From CAYUNN01 sp964607015 (GTDB lineage: Bacteria > Patescibacteriota > Minisyncoccia > Minisyncoccales > JAGGXC01): 38,851 nucleotides of DNA. A model generated the notes under the pieces. That model was not told where the DNA came from, made no database searches, and saw only the letters and a program-made list of their open reading frames with translations. Position numbers and translations under genes: made by a program. This document shows positions 23,115 through 30,311 of the stretch, piece after piece. The first letter of the stretch is position 1, and every line of letters starts with the position of its first letter. Where the stretch lies: assembly GCA_964607015.1 (NCBI GenBank), contig CAZSHN010000006.1, positions 1 to 38,851 of the forward strand, in the 5' to 3' direction.

Positions 23115-23678
23115 TTAAAGATTCTTGTTAACTATATCCAGCCACCATTGATCAGAATCTTTTTCAATAATCATTTTTCCTAATTCTTTTCCTTTTTCTG
23201 TTTCTAATCTCTTTAAAGAAAAATCCAACCATTTTGAAGCTTTTTCGTTTCCAAGATCCAAACATTCTTTTTCTAAAAACATTCCTGCTAAAATATCTGC
23301 ATCTTGAGCAATTTTACTTTCAGGAGTTTCTCCTTCTGAAAATTCTTTAAATAAATCATCAAAAGAAAAATCTTCCACCTGATATTCGCCAGAAACCTTT
23401 TTAATAATTTCTAGTTCATTATCCTTTCCAGAATAAATTTTATTAATAAGATTTCTTTCTCCTCTTCTTGCTTCTGCTAAATCATGGACAAGGCACATTC
23501 TTATAACCTTATTCTCGTCTACTTTTTCCCTCTTAGCTAAGACCCAACCAATAATTGTTGTATAAAAACTATGTTCAGCTACATTTTCTTTTGCTGAACC
23601 TTTTAAAAATTGAAGGCTTGCCCTGGGAACATACTTCAAAGTCCTGTATTCCCATAATAATCTAATAATGTTTTTCAT
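23115..23678 (-). CDS. HD-domain phosphohydrolase, YfbR-like
   Basis: 187 aa. Metal-binding HD residues: NVAEHSFYT (His36), CLVHDLAEA (His65-Asp66) and IAQDADILAGMF. The overall layout AEHS...HDLxE...DADxL is that of YfbR/HDDC2-type 5'-deoxynucleotidases, which hydrolyse dNMPs. In a genome that probably salvages nucleotides this fits. Starts 24 nt after the Nudix fusion gene. Confidence 0.85.
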   Translation of the reverse strand: MKNIIRLLWEYRTLKYVPRASLQFLKGSAKENVAEHSFYTTIIGWVLAKREKVDENKVIRMCLVHDLAEARRGERNLINKIYSGKDNELEIIKKVSGEYQVEDFSFDDLFKEFSEGETPESKIAQDADILAGMFLEKECLDLGNEKASKWLDFSLKRLETEKGKELGKMIIEKDSDQWWLDIVNKNL

Positions 23679-23701
23679 GTTTATTTTATAGTAGATTAAT
23701 T

Positions 23702-24496
23702 CTATTTTAATCCCAATTCAAGACTAACCGCAGGATCAAGATTGGTTTTAATTAATTTTTTAATTTTTTGAGGCTTAACCCATCTAATCTCGGATACTTC
23801 ATGGGATTGTTTAGGTTTAGCCACAGGTTTCGATGAAACCAATTTGCAAAGATGATAAACAACAAACACAGGAAACTGAGGATGGGACCTCATAGAAATT
23901 TCTCCAATAACTTTTACTTTATAACCAGTTTCTCCTAATACCTCTTTTGAAATATAGTCTTTACGAGATTCATTTAAATTTTGCTTACCACCAGGAAATG
24001 CCCAAGTCAAAACTGAACCACCTTTTCCTTTTTCCTTTTCTACTCTCTTTATTAATAAAACCTCCCCTTTTTTATTAACAACAACTCCCAGATTAAGTAT
24101 CTCTTTAATCTCTATTCCTTTATAAGGGAGGTTGCTTAAAATATCCTGTAATTCTTCTACCTTAGAAAGCAACAAATCTAAATCAGATCTCCTGATAATA
24201 GTTAACTCTTTTTCCGTTTCTTCTCCTTTAGAACTTTCTTCCTCAGAAATAATATGCTCAATCACCTTAAAAAATGACGATTCCTTGTTTAAAGAATAAT
24301 AAACAAGATTTCCTTTTTTTTCTTTTCTAAAAATTCCTAACTTTTCTAAAGAAATTAGCTCTCGACGAATATTTCCGACAGGAAGATCAAGAATCCTTTC
24401 CAGTTCTCTTAAATAATACTTCTTATTTCTATGAGAAAAATAAAACTTTAATATCTTCTCTCTAGTCTTTGATTTTATTAAATCATTGAGTTTCAT
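23702..24496 (-). CDS. Winged-helix plus Nudix fusion protein
   Basis: 264 aa. Residues about 1-80 form an ArsR/MarR-like winged helix (KSKTREKILKFYFSHRNKKYYLRELERIL, then LEKLGIFRKEKKGNLVYYSL). A helical linker follows, then a Nudix fold from about 125 to 255. The Nudix box reads G-K-Q-N-L-N-E then x7 then KEVLGETGY; compared with GX5EX7REUXEEXGU, Arg is replaced by Lys and the first Glu of EE by Gly, so hydrolysis may be weak and a sensing role possible. Architecture parallels NrtR-type regulators (Nudix plus wHTH), but in reverse domain order. Target unknown. Confidence 0.85.
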   Translation of the reverse strand: MKLNDLIKSKTREKILKFYFSHRNKKYYLRELERILDLPVGNIRRELISLEKLGIFRKEKKGNLVYYSLNKESSFFKVIEHIISEEESSKGEETEKELTIIRRSDLDLLLSKVEELQDILSNLPYKGIEIKEILNLGVVVNKKGEVLLIKRVEKEKGKGGSVLTWAFPGGKQNLNESRKDYISKEVLGETGYKVKVIGEISMRSHPQFPVFVVYHLCKLVSSKPVAKPKQSHEVSEIRWVKPQKIKKLIKTNLDPAVSLELGLK

Positions 24497-24534
24497 AATT
24501 GTAATTTATCAAGAATCTTCTTTAAGAATATATC

Positions 24535-25119
24535 TTATTTCTCGAAATAGCAATTATTTCTTTTCAAAACTATATCTCTATAAGGCTCAGTTACAATATC
24601 TTCTTCCTTCAGTCCTAGTTTTTTAGCTAACTCCATGTTTTTATTAAGAGCAGATTTCACATTTTCATTTCTCGCTAAACTCTCTATTTCTAAAAAAGAC
24701 CCCGCATCCTTAACCAAGTCTAAAGTAATTATTTGATTGCCAATACAATATTTATGTCTTTTCTTTTCAACAGAAACTAATTTTTTACAACCCAATGCAG
24801 TTAAAAAGTATTCTGCTTCTTTAAGAGTTATATTAAGAGGAATATTAGTTTCTTTTTTCCAAAACTGACCATTTTCTTTCATTTCTTTAGTAGATTTCCC
24901 CTTATAGGTTAGCTCTATATAATCATCGGCTTTTCTTATTCTCAAGCACTCTTTTGTTTTTAGAAAATCTTTGTGAAAAGCAGAGAAATAAGTATCTTTT
25001 TCTTTATTCTTCTGAATCAATTTTCCTCCCATTCTAAATATTTTTTCTTTGACAAGCTTAATATCAGAATTCAACTTAAATTTAACTTCAACTTCTTTTT
25101 CTTCTTGTTTTTCTCTCAT
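24535..25119 (-). CDS. CYTH-domain protein, class IV adenylate cyclase-like (CyaB)
   Basis: 194 aa. Intact ExExK signature EVEVK (Glu9, Glu11, Lys13), followed by the family's order of charged strands: DTYFSAFHKDF, ECLRIRKADDYIELTYKG, KKRHKYCIGNQIITLDLV and AGSFLEIESLA. Members of this CyaB-like branch bind triphosphates, and many have no proven cyclase activity. Upstream member of the six-gene run 25.1-20.0 kb. Confidence 0.88.
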   Translation of the reverse strand: MREKQEEKEVEVKFKLNSDIKLVKEKIFRMGGKLIQKNKEKDTYFSAFHKDFLKTKECLRIRKADDYIELTYKGKSTKEMKENGQFWKKETNIPLNITLKEAEYFLTALGCKKLVSVEKKRHKYCIGNQIITLDLVKDAGSFLEIESLARNENVKSALNKNMELAKKLGLKEEDIVTEPYRDIVLKRNNCYFEK

Positions 25120-25239
25120 GAAACAATAATAATTTCCTTTAATAGTTCTAATTAAACCAAACTCAGTTTTTGATCCAGAAATAAAGCTTTCATTCTCTTC
25201 TTGAAATTTTCCAAATCAGAAAAAAATGTCTCTGATCAT

Positions 25240-25512
25240 TTAAAAAATAAACGTAATACCAATTGAGGCGTTATACCTATCTTTTATTTTATAAATAGTA
25301 TTATCTTCTCCACAAGAAACACCTATAATACTTCTCGGAGCTCCTTTAATTAATCTTAATATATTACGCCTTATTTTAAAAGTAGCAAAGAATCCTATTG
25401 GTTTCACAAAAAGAGAATGAAATAATAATCTAAAGTTTTTAATACTTCTCTGTTCTCCTTTTAATTGAGACAAGTACTTCTTATCAAAGCTTCTTTCTAT
25501 TTTTTCTATCAT
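25240..25512 (-). pseudogene. Possible truncated methyltransferase N-terminus
   Basis: 90 aa. After a basic, helical N-terminal half comes ILRLIKGAPRSIIGVSCGEDN, whose IIGVSCGEDN looks like motif I of a class I methyltransferase, but the ORF stops about 20 residues later at KDRYNASIGITFIF. The next 120 nt have stops in all frames and pieces such as FFLIWKIS that could be decayed coding sequence. I read it as a gene remnant; a genuine small protein cannot be excluded. Confidence 0.4.
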
Positions 25513-25684
25513 ATATAATTAACTTTCTTTCTTTTAAGTTCTAAATTGACTTAAAATAAAATAAAATTTACGATCTAACAAAAACTAAGAATAAAAGTGT
25601 TCTTCTTTCGCCCATTCGGTTTTCTTTTCTTTCTTCATATTATTTTAGTTAAATTTGTTATTTAGATTTGTTTTTAAAGAAAAT
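25513..25684. other. Intergenic, no supported gene
   Basis: A minus-strand 17-codon ORF (MKKEKKTEWAKEEHFYS, about 25588-25641) has no clear ribosome-binding site. Otherwise only A/T-rich sequence. Confidence 0.35.
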
Positions 25685-25714
25685 GAGAGCTCTCAGAAAG
25701 ATCCAAGAACTCTC
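25685..25714 (-). terminator. Terminator of micro-cassette A
   Basis: Minus strand GAGAGTTCT / AGAGCTCTC, nine pairs including one U-G, 12-nt loop, then AUUUUCUUU. It starts 6 nt after the stop of the 27-codon ORF. Confidence 0.65.
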
Positions 25715-25719
25715 TTTGT

Positions 25720-25803
25720 TTATTGAGGTGGATAGTTGCTATCAGGCCAATTCCAGGGAGGCCAAAGATCATTTTTTCTCCAATTTGGTCTATATGGAAA
25801 CAT
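25720..25803 (-). CDS. Micro-ORF 2 of cassette A, Trp/Pro-rich 27-aa peptide
   Basis: Starts MFPYRPNWRKNDL and ends WPPWNWPDSNYPPQ. The ATG overlaps the stop of micro-ORF 1 as TAATG, so translation is probably coupled. It aligns over its full length with the 28-codon micro-ORF 2 of cassette B (30346-30432): both have PNWR, WPPWxWP and YPP, with about 15 identical residues, and several proline codons differ only in the third base, which indicates selection on the peptide. No known family. No TM segment or signal peptide. Confidence 0.65.
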   Translation of the reverse strand: MFPYRPNWRKNDLWPPWNWPDSNYPPQ

Positions 25804-25868
25804 TATTTCCACCAAAAGTTTCCTTTTTCTTCTCTTTCTTTTTCCCAATCAACTATTGGATAATCCAT
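25803..25868 (-). CDS. Micro-ORF 1 of cassette A, 21-aa peptide
   Basis: Begins MDYPIVDWEKEREEKG and ends NFWWK. AGGTGA lies 5 nt before the ATG. A longer in-frame ORF (63 codons from 25994) exists, but the cassette B copy has a one-base length difference and a stop just upstream of this ATG, so the extra N-terminus is leader, not protein. Fourteen of 21 residues match cassette B. Confidence 0.65.
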   Translation of the reverse strand: MDYPIVDWEKEREEKGNFWWK

Positions 25869-25869
25869 T

Positions 25870-25926
25870 CTTTCACCTGCTTCTCTGTTCACTATCTTTT
25901 TAATGAACAGACTCAGAAGTTGAAAG
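25870..25926 (-). promoter_or_regulatory. Structured leader of micro-cassette A
   Basis: Nested inverted repeats on the minus strand: CTTTCA...TGAAAG outermost (25921-25926 with 25870-25875), TTCT...AGAA, then CTGTTCA...TGAACAG (25904-25910 with 25885-25891). The outermost arm covers the 3' part of the ribosome-binding site and the spacer before the ATG, so folding would limit initiation. The same elements are kept in cassette B, where one C-to-U change leaves a G-U pair. Confidence 0.65.
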
Positions 25927-25930
25927 AATG

Positions 25931-25962
25931 TGAGAGGATAAGGATAATTTCTTATCCTCTCA
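25931..25962. terminator. 12-bp hairpin with plus-strand T-tract between micro-genes
   Basis: TGAGAGGATAAG / CTTATCCTCTCA with an 8-nt loop. Plus-strand sequence continues TTTTTATTTTTTG, a textbook U-tract; on the minus strand only CAUUCUUUC follows. As a plus-strand terminator it would end an RNA antisense to cassette A, though I see no strong plus promoter. It may also work weakly for the minus strand. Confidence 0.6.
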
Positions 25963-25993
25963 TTTTTATTTTTTGTAATCCTGAGATTAAGCA

Positions 25994-26095
25994 TTATGGC
26001 CATCTTTCGTTTTTTAAGCGTTTTGCTTTCTCTTCATTAAATTTTCTAGATTGTTCTTCTGTCCGATCATATTCCTCGTCCCAACCAAAACCCAT
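25994..26095 (-). CDS. Small charged ORF with a strong ribosome-binding site
   Basis: 33 aa, starting MGFGWDEEYDRTEEQSRKF and ending KNERWP; an alternative ATG two codons upstream (26101) is possible. A perfect AGGAGGTGA precedes it, the best Shine-Dalgarno in the window. Highly charged, probably a single helix. It sits directly upstream of cassette A's leader and just after the terminator at 26171-26191. No homologue recognised. Confidence 0.55.
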   Translation of the reverse strand: MGFGWDEEYDRTEEQSRKFNEEKAKRLKNERWP

Positions 26096-26170
26096 ACACA
26101 TTCACCTCCTGCTCTATTTTGGAAAAGAGCTCTTCTTTCTGCTCTCTAAGTTTTAAAGAACAGAAGAAAA

Positions 26171-26191
26171 AGCTCTCAAATGATGAGAGCT
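26171..26191 (-). terminator. Terminator after the 122-aa membrane gene
   Basis: AGCTCTCA / TGAGAGCT perfect 8-bp stem, 5-nt loop, UUUUUCUUCU on the minus strand. It overlaps the stop codon (26190-26192). Confidence 0.85.
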
Positions 26192-26558
26192 ATATCAAAT
26201 ACAATATTATTACTCCAACGGTACCCAAGAAACAAACTAAGACAACAGATAATTCTTTCCCTTCAATTATTCTGTCAAAGATACCATTATTAACTATTCC
26301 CATTATAAAGGCTAATATTCCCGCCATTAGAATAACATTCACAATCTGCATTGCATTTAACTGCTCAACTACTATTCCTAAAATTGCTCCTCCTATGAAT
26401 AAAGTCCCAAGCATTACCTCAAATACTGATTCTATTGTGCCTATTATATGATCCTTAGCAGCATGAGAATCTCCAATTTTTATAGGATCTAGAATAGGAA
26501 GAATAGCCATAAAATACAATGTCAATCCAAAAAATAGAATTAATGATATATCTAACAT
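26190..26558 (-). CDS. Small membrane protein, four TM segments
   Basis: 122 aa, four hydrophobic segments (ISLILFFGLTLYFMAIL; FEVMLGTLFIGGAILGIVV; IVNVILMAGILAFIMGIV; LSVVLVCFLGTVGVIILYLI) with a short charged loop DPIKIGDSHAAKDH after the first. No family recognised. It is the second gene after the leaderless promoter at 26857-26885, 63 nt after the 74-aa gene. Confidence 0.7.
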   Translation of the reverse strand: MLDISLILFFGLTLYFMAILPILDPIKIGDSHAAKDHIIGTIESVFEVMLGTLFIGGAILGIVVEQLNAMQIVNVILMAGILAFIMGIVNNGIFDRIIEGKELSVVLVCFLGTVGVIILYLI

Positions 26559-26621
26559 AATATTATTTCTGCTGTATGATTATTACGCACGATCACATGG
26601 CGAGGTTTTTGTTTAGATAGC

Positions 26622-26846
26622 TTAGGTTTTATCAGAATAAAAATACTCCCCTTTGGCCCACTTAATATTCATTACTAGAATTTCTTTCTTTCTATACCCT
26701 TTTTCTTTAAGGTATTTCTCTGCTTCTCTCCATCCTGACCCTGGATTTTCTCCAGTTTCCCACAAATAATTAGCTTCTTTTTCCTCTTCTTTTGTAGGTT
26801 TCCTCAAAACTTTTGACATATTCTTATGTCTATGCTTTGTAGTCAT
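26622..26846 (-). CDS. 74-aa soluble protein, DUF2934-like
   Basis: After a basic N-terminus (MTTKHRHKNMSKVLRK) comes EEEKEANYLWETGENPGSGW then REAEKYLKEKGY, which resembles DUF2934 proteins (pattern A..LWE.....G.....AE..L). The ATG is only about 4 nt from the predicted transcription start, i.e. a leaderless mRNA. The first four residues, MTTK, are identical to those of the ALDH-LysRS fusion, because the third operator half-site covers codons 2-4. An alternative start at Met10 is possible. Confidence 0.65.
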   Translation of the reverse strand: MTTKHRHKNMSKVLRKPTKEEEKEANYLWETGENPGSGWREAEKYLKEKGYRKKEILVMNIKWAKGEYFYSDKT

Positions 26847-26864
26847 TTATACTACAATTGTAGT
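26837..26864 (-). promoter_or_regulatory. Triple half-site operator, copy 1
   Basis: Minus strand reads ACTACAA, TTGTAGT, ATAAATG, ACTACAA. The first two form a perfect 14-bp palindrome containing TACAATTGTA, which fits the TACAnnTGTA operator of CopY/BlaI-type repressors. The second and third are inverted with a 7-nt spacer. The array covers the -10, start site, ATG and codons 2-4. An almost identical array is at 30247-30274. Confidence 0.7.
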
Positions 26865-26885
26865 CCAACCAAGAAATCTTGTCAA
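26857..26885 (-). promoter_or_regulatory. Leaderless promoter of the 74-aa and 122-aa genes
   Basis: Minus strand TTGACA (26880-26885), 17-nt spacer, TACAAT (26857-26862). Start predicted at about 26850, four bases before the ATG. Confidence 0.8.
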
Positions 26886-26901
26886 GTCTTTTAAAATAAA
26901 A

Positions 26902-26920
26902 AGAGAGCGAAACGCTCTCT
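26902..26920 (-). terminator. Terminator after the ALDH-LysRS fusion
   Basis: AGAGAGCG / CGCTCTCT 8-bp stem with an AAA loop, UUUUUAUUUU on the minus strand, 28 nt after the stop. Confidence 0.9.
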
Positions 26921-26947
26921 AAAATAATTTTTGCTAATATTAAAATC

Positions 26948-29900
26948 TTAAATATCAAGCAATTCTAACACTTTCTTCTTGTTAGCCGCCCAAAGAAAGG
27001 TAGAAATACGAGGACCATTATTTCTACTGATTAAAAGATTGTAAAGATCTTTAAAAAATTTTCTTTGTTGAGAAATATTTTCTTTCTTAGAAAGATTTTT
27101 CCCTTTTGGTATCTCGTACATTGCTTTTTCTATCTCCTCTATTGAAAAAGGATTATTAATCAAAACTTCTCTCATCTTTCTTATTCTTTCAATAGATTCT
27201 TCAGACATTTCTGAAATATAATCTTTGTTTTTTTCTTTTCTTAAGGAAATTAAATCCTGTGGATTGTAGATCTCTAGCCATGTCTTTGCTTTTTCAATCC
27301 TGTCTTTAATTGAATTTTCATCATAACCTAATTTTAAACTTCTAACTAATTTAATAATTTTCTCTAAATTCCACTGAGTAATTTGACCTAAAGAAACCAT
27401 TTCTCTAAAAGAAATTGGATTTTTATAACAATTATTTTTATTAATACCAGCTAGTTTTAAAGAATCCTTCCTAACTTGGCCTATATCACCACGGACATAA
27501 TCATCTACCTCTTTATCAAATTCACTATATTGTCTATAAATCTCATCATCAAAAGCAAGATTAAAAACAGCTTTTGGTTTTTTTCTTAAGTACAACCACT
27601 TTAAGATGGTTGAGTTATAAATTTCTAACAATTGATTCGGAGAAACAGCATTTCCTTTTGATCCGGACATCTTTCCAGAAATTCCTTTAAGTCCAACAAA
27701 TTGATAACCGGTAAAGACAGGGGGCTCTCCCCCGAAGATCTTTTTAGCAATATTAGTAGACGTATCGTAACTACTACCAGGAGCTGAATGATCTTGCCCT
27801 CCTGGTTCAAAGACTACATCTTCAGCGATCCAGCGCATTGCCCAATCTGTTTTCCAGGCTAACTTGCAAACCCTTTCCTTTCTAAGGTCTACTTTGTCCT
27901 TTTTGCCTGTTTCTAAACATTCATAGGTAATACAAGATTCTCCATCATAATCTATAATCTTAGTATTATCTTTATTATTAAAACGAGAATATAAATGGAC
28001 CGGATAATACTCTTCTTTAAACTCTTTCGGATCAATGTTCTTTTTTTTCTTAGCCTTGCCAGACATAAAAGATAAAAGAATCTCGGCTATTTCTTTTCTT
28101 TTCTGTAGAGCTTTAATAATGAAATCATCGTAACGCCCTTTTTTATACTCGCCAGTTTGATAGCGATAATCAAGGTTTATTCCTAATTTTTTCATAGAGT
28201 TCTCGAACTCTTTTTCAAACCTCTCAGCATAAGAGGAGTATTCTCCTAGCGGATCGGGAACAGAGCTTAGTGGCAATCCAATATATTTCTTAAAATCTTC
28301 TGGAATATTTTTAGGAATTTTTCTCAACCTATCAAAATCGTCCCATGAAAAAATAAAACGAACATTTTTCCCTCTTTTTTCTAACTGCTTTAAAACAGCA
28401 AAAGAAGTCATTATATCTCTAAAATTCCCGAAATGAATAACACCAGAAGGGCTAATTCCTGCGGCACAAGTATAAATCTTTTTATCTGGAAAATCAGTTA
28501 AAACCTTATCAGCAATAACAGAACTCCAGTGCTTTTCTAAATTATTTAAATTTTTTTTATTCATGGTCTTTTCATCTTTTATTCTTTTGGCGTAAATAAT
28601 ATCAGAGAATTGATCTTTTTTTATTTTGTTCTCTTTCAATAATTTTTGCTTGCTATTAAAATCAATCGTTGGCAAAACTAGCTGCTCATAAATATCTCTC
28701 TGTGGAAGAGTCGGACAAGGAGTTACTTCTCCAAAGATACTATAACTAGAAGACCCTATGCCAAAACCTCCATATTGTTGAGTTCCTCTTTCTACGCCCG
28801 GAGCATGTAAATTTGTATTTCTAATAATGGTATATTGATTGTGAAGCACCCTTCCTCCAAACAGCTTTTTAGACAACAAAGAATCAACATATTTACTTCT
28901 CCCAAATAAAGTAACAAACATAGCATTCTTTGAGTATTCAGAAGTTTCGAAATAAAGTTTTAAATCACTGTCCTTATTATAGCATTGAATGAAAAATATC
29001 GGAGCAAATTGTTCAGTAAAATTTCCTCCTTTGGTCAATGGCTTTGAAATAATAACAGGCTCTATTATTTTAGAATTAATATGAACCTTACCTCCAAAAT
29101 CCGAATCTAACCATTCGTTATTACTTACAAGAAAATCTATCACTCTTTTAAAGTCTTTACTACTTCTAATTGGCCCAACTCTTACACGACGATCTTTACA
29201 TTCTCCAAATTTTACTTTCTTAAGAGATCTCTTGAGTTCATAAATAAATTCTTTATAATTCTTTTTATGAACCAGTATAGAATTAGGAGCTGCACAATCT
29301 TGCCCCTGATTGTATAATTGAATTTTTAACACACTTTTTATTGCTTTTTTAAGATCTGCATCACTTGAAACTACTACCGGGTTGTGGCCAGATCCATTAG
29401 CAATAAACAAAGTTTTTCTATCAAAAATATTTCTTAGTTTCTGAGCATTTTCAGTAGTACCAGTGAAGATTACTGCATCGGTTAAAGGCTCTCTGTTTTT
29501 CCCAAAAGTCCCTGCTCTTTTTTGAAGAAAATCTTCTCTAATTTCTTCTTTATGAATAATAACGTTAGAAAAAAAATATTCAATTCTTAGCAGTCTAAGA
29601 AGATCGAAGAAAAAATATTCCATTGCCACGGGAGGTTTAGTATGAACAGATTTACACATTAAAGAAGGTACTAGAACAAAGCAAGAAAATGCATAAAGGG
29701 GCTGATTCCTTGGCATAAAAACCGTTACTTCTCCTGCAGCTCTTTTGAAATATTCTTTATTTTCAGAAATATTATAAAAAAGATCAAGAGTTCTTTCAAC
29801 TTCGTCTGAAGCAACTTCATAAGTTTCATAATTTAAAAGAAGATTAATTATACTCTCTTTGTTAAGGTTAATAAAATCAGCGAATTTTCTTGTTCTTTTA

Positions 29901-30256
29901 AACAATTTTTGCAAATCAATTTTATCGGGATACTTTCTTACCATCTTCTTTCTATATTTTTCGATCTTTTTTTCTTTTCTTAGATTTTCATAATTCAATA
30001 TTTTCCCAAACAAAGAAGATAAGTCTCTAACCTCCCCTTTTTCAAAAACAAAACGAGGAATAGCTAAAATAAAATCTTCCTTTTTGGGAAGAAATATTTC
30101 TAAATCATTATTCCTTATTTCCTCTACTATTTTTTCTCTCTTTTTCAAGGATAATTTATAAAAATCTCTAATAAAAATATAATCGTTCTTTATAAACATC
30201 TTTTCCCTCAAATTTTCCTTTTCTTCCTTATTTTTAATTATTGTTTTTGTAGTCAT
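26948..30256 (-). CDS. Fusion of an aldehyde-dehydrogenase-like domain with class I lysyl-tRNA synthetase
   Basis: 1102 aa. Residues 1-140 are a charged helical region of no known family. About 145-555 is an ALDH-superfamily fold: MPRNQPLYAF, SVHTKPP, FTGTTENAQ (264-272), SGHNPVVVSSDADL and the catalytic cysteine Cys321 in YNQGQDCAAPNS; the usual general-base Glu of ELGGK is missing (ANGSGHNP). From Met565 the last 538 residues are a full-length class I LysRS: HIGH as HFGN (608-611) in ISPSGVIHFGNFRD, KMSKS as KMSGS (862-866) in GISGKMSGSKGN, DWAMRW before it, and the helical anticodon-binding region behind. No stop or frameshift separates them; Met565 has no good ribosome-binding site. Leaderless promoter at 30267-30295. 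This may be the cell's LysRS. Confidence 0.9.
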   Translation of the reverse strand: MTTKTIIKNKEEKENLREKMFIKNDYIFIRDFYKLSLKKREKIVEEIRNNDLEIFLPKKEDFILAIPRFVFEKGEVRDLSSLFGKILNYENLRKEKKIEKYRKKMVRKYPDKIDLQKLFKRTRKFADFINLNKESIINLLLNYETYEVASDEVERTLDLFYNISENKEYFKRAAGEVTVFMPRNQPLYAFSCFVLVPSLMCKSVHTKPPVAMEYFFFDLLRLLRIEYFFSNVIIHKEEIREDFLQKRAGTFGKNREPLTDAVIFTGTTENAQKLRNIFDRKTLFIANGSGHNPVVVSSDADLKKAIKSVLKIQLYNQGQDCAAPNSILVHKKNYKEFIYELKRSLKKVKFGECKDRRVRVGPIRSSKDFKRVIDFLVSNNEWLDSDFGGKVHINSKIIEPVIISKPLTKGGNFTEQFAPIFFIQCYNKDSDLKLYFETSEYSKNAMFVTLFGRSKYVDSLLSKKLFGGRVLHNQYTIIRNTNLHAPGVERGTQQYGGFGIGSSSYSIFGEVTPCPTLPQRDIYEQLVLPTIDFNSKQKLLKENKIKKDQFSDIIYAKRIKDEKTMNKKNLNNLEKHWSSVIADKVLTDFPDKKIYTCAAGISPSGVIHFGNFRDIMTSFAVLKQLEKRGKNVRFIFSWDDFDRLRKIPKNIPEDFKKYIGLPLSSVPDPLGEYSSYAERFEKEFENSMKKLGINLDYRYQTGEYKKGRYDDFIIKALQKRKEIAEILLSFMSGKAKKKKNIDPKEFKEEYYPVHLYSRFNNKDNTKIIDYDGESCITYECLETGKKDKVDLRKERVCKLAWKTDWAMRWIAEDVVFEPGGQDHSAPGSSYDTSTNIAKKIFGGEPPVFTGYQFVGLKGISGKMSGSKGNAVSPNQLLEIYNSTILKWLYLRKKPKAVFNLAFDDEIYRQYSEFDKEVDDYVRGDIGQVRKDSLKLAGINKNNCYKNPISFREMVSLGQITQWNLEKIIKLVRSLKLGYDENSIKDRIEKAKTWLEIYNPQDLISLRKEKNKDYISEMSEESIERIRKMREVLINNPFSIEEIEKAMYEIPKGKNLSKKENISQQRKFFKDLYNLLISRNNGPRISTFLWAANKKKVLELLDI

Positions 30257-30274
30257 TTATATTACAATTGTAGT
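30247..30274 (-). promoter_or_regulatory. Triple half-site operator, copy 2
   Basis: Minus strand ACTACAA, TTGTAAT (one mismatch), ATAAATG, ACTACAA. Same spacing and position relative to the -10 and ATG as copy 1, so both genes are probably controlled by one repressor. No such repressor gene is in the window. Confidence 0.7.
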
Positions 30275-30295
30275 CCAACTGACAAAACCTGTCAA
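30267..30295 (-). promoter_or_regulatory. Leaderless promoter of the ALDH-LysRS fusion
   Basis: TTGACA (30290-30295), 17-nt spacer, TACAAT (30267-30272) on the minus strand, ATG four bases after the predicted start. Twenty-seven of the bases around the -10 and start codon agree with the promoter at 26857-26885, while the spacers differ. Confidence 0.8.
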
Positions 30296-30311
30296 GAACA
30301 AATAATAAAAA

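Larger units (their letters stand above)
25720..25926 (-). repeat. Micro-cassette, copy A of a dispersed repeat
   Basis: Leader plus two micro-ORFs, about 205 bp. The leader and the first seven codons are nearly identical to copy B at 30346-30554; the remainder diverges mainly in ways that keep the peptides. Same orientation, 4.6 kb apart. Confidence 0.8.

Noticed and set aside
25803..26003. 66-codon minus-strand ORF that includes micro-ORF 1 of cassette A
   Set aside because: The region upstream of MDYPIVD is an RNA hairpin leader; in cassette B a one-base difference and a stop break this frame.
25668..26156. 162-codon plus-strand ORF
   Set aside because: It is antisense to micro-cassette A and runs through a strong plus-strand terminator; the repeat copy at 30.4 kb does not keep this frame, while the minus-strand micro-ORFs are kept.
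27625..27810. 61-codon minus-strand ORF within the LysRS region
   Set aside because: Out-of-frame shadow of the fusion gene.
28562..28564. Internal ATG as the start of a separate LysRS gene
   Set aside because: The upstream frame is open for 564 codons with recognisable ALDH motifs, and there is no ribosome-binding site before this ATG; internal initiation cannot be fully excluded.
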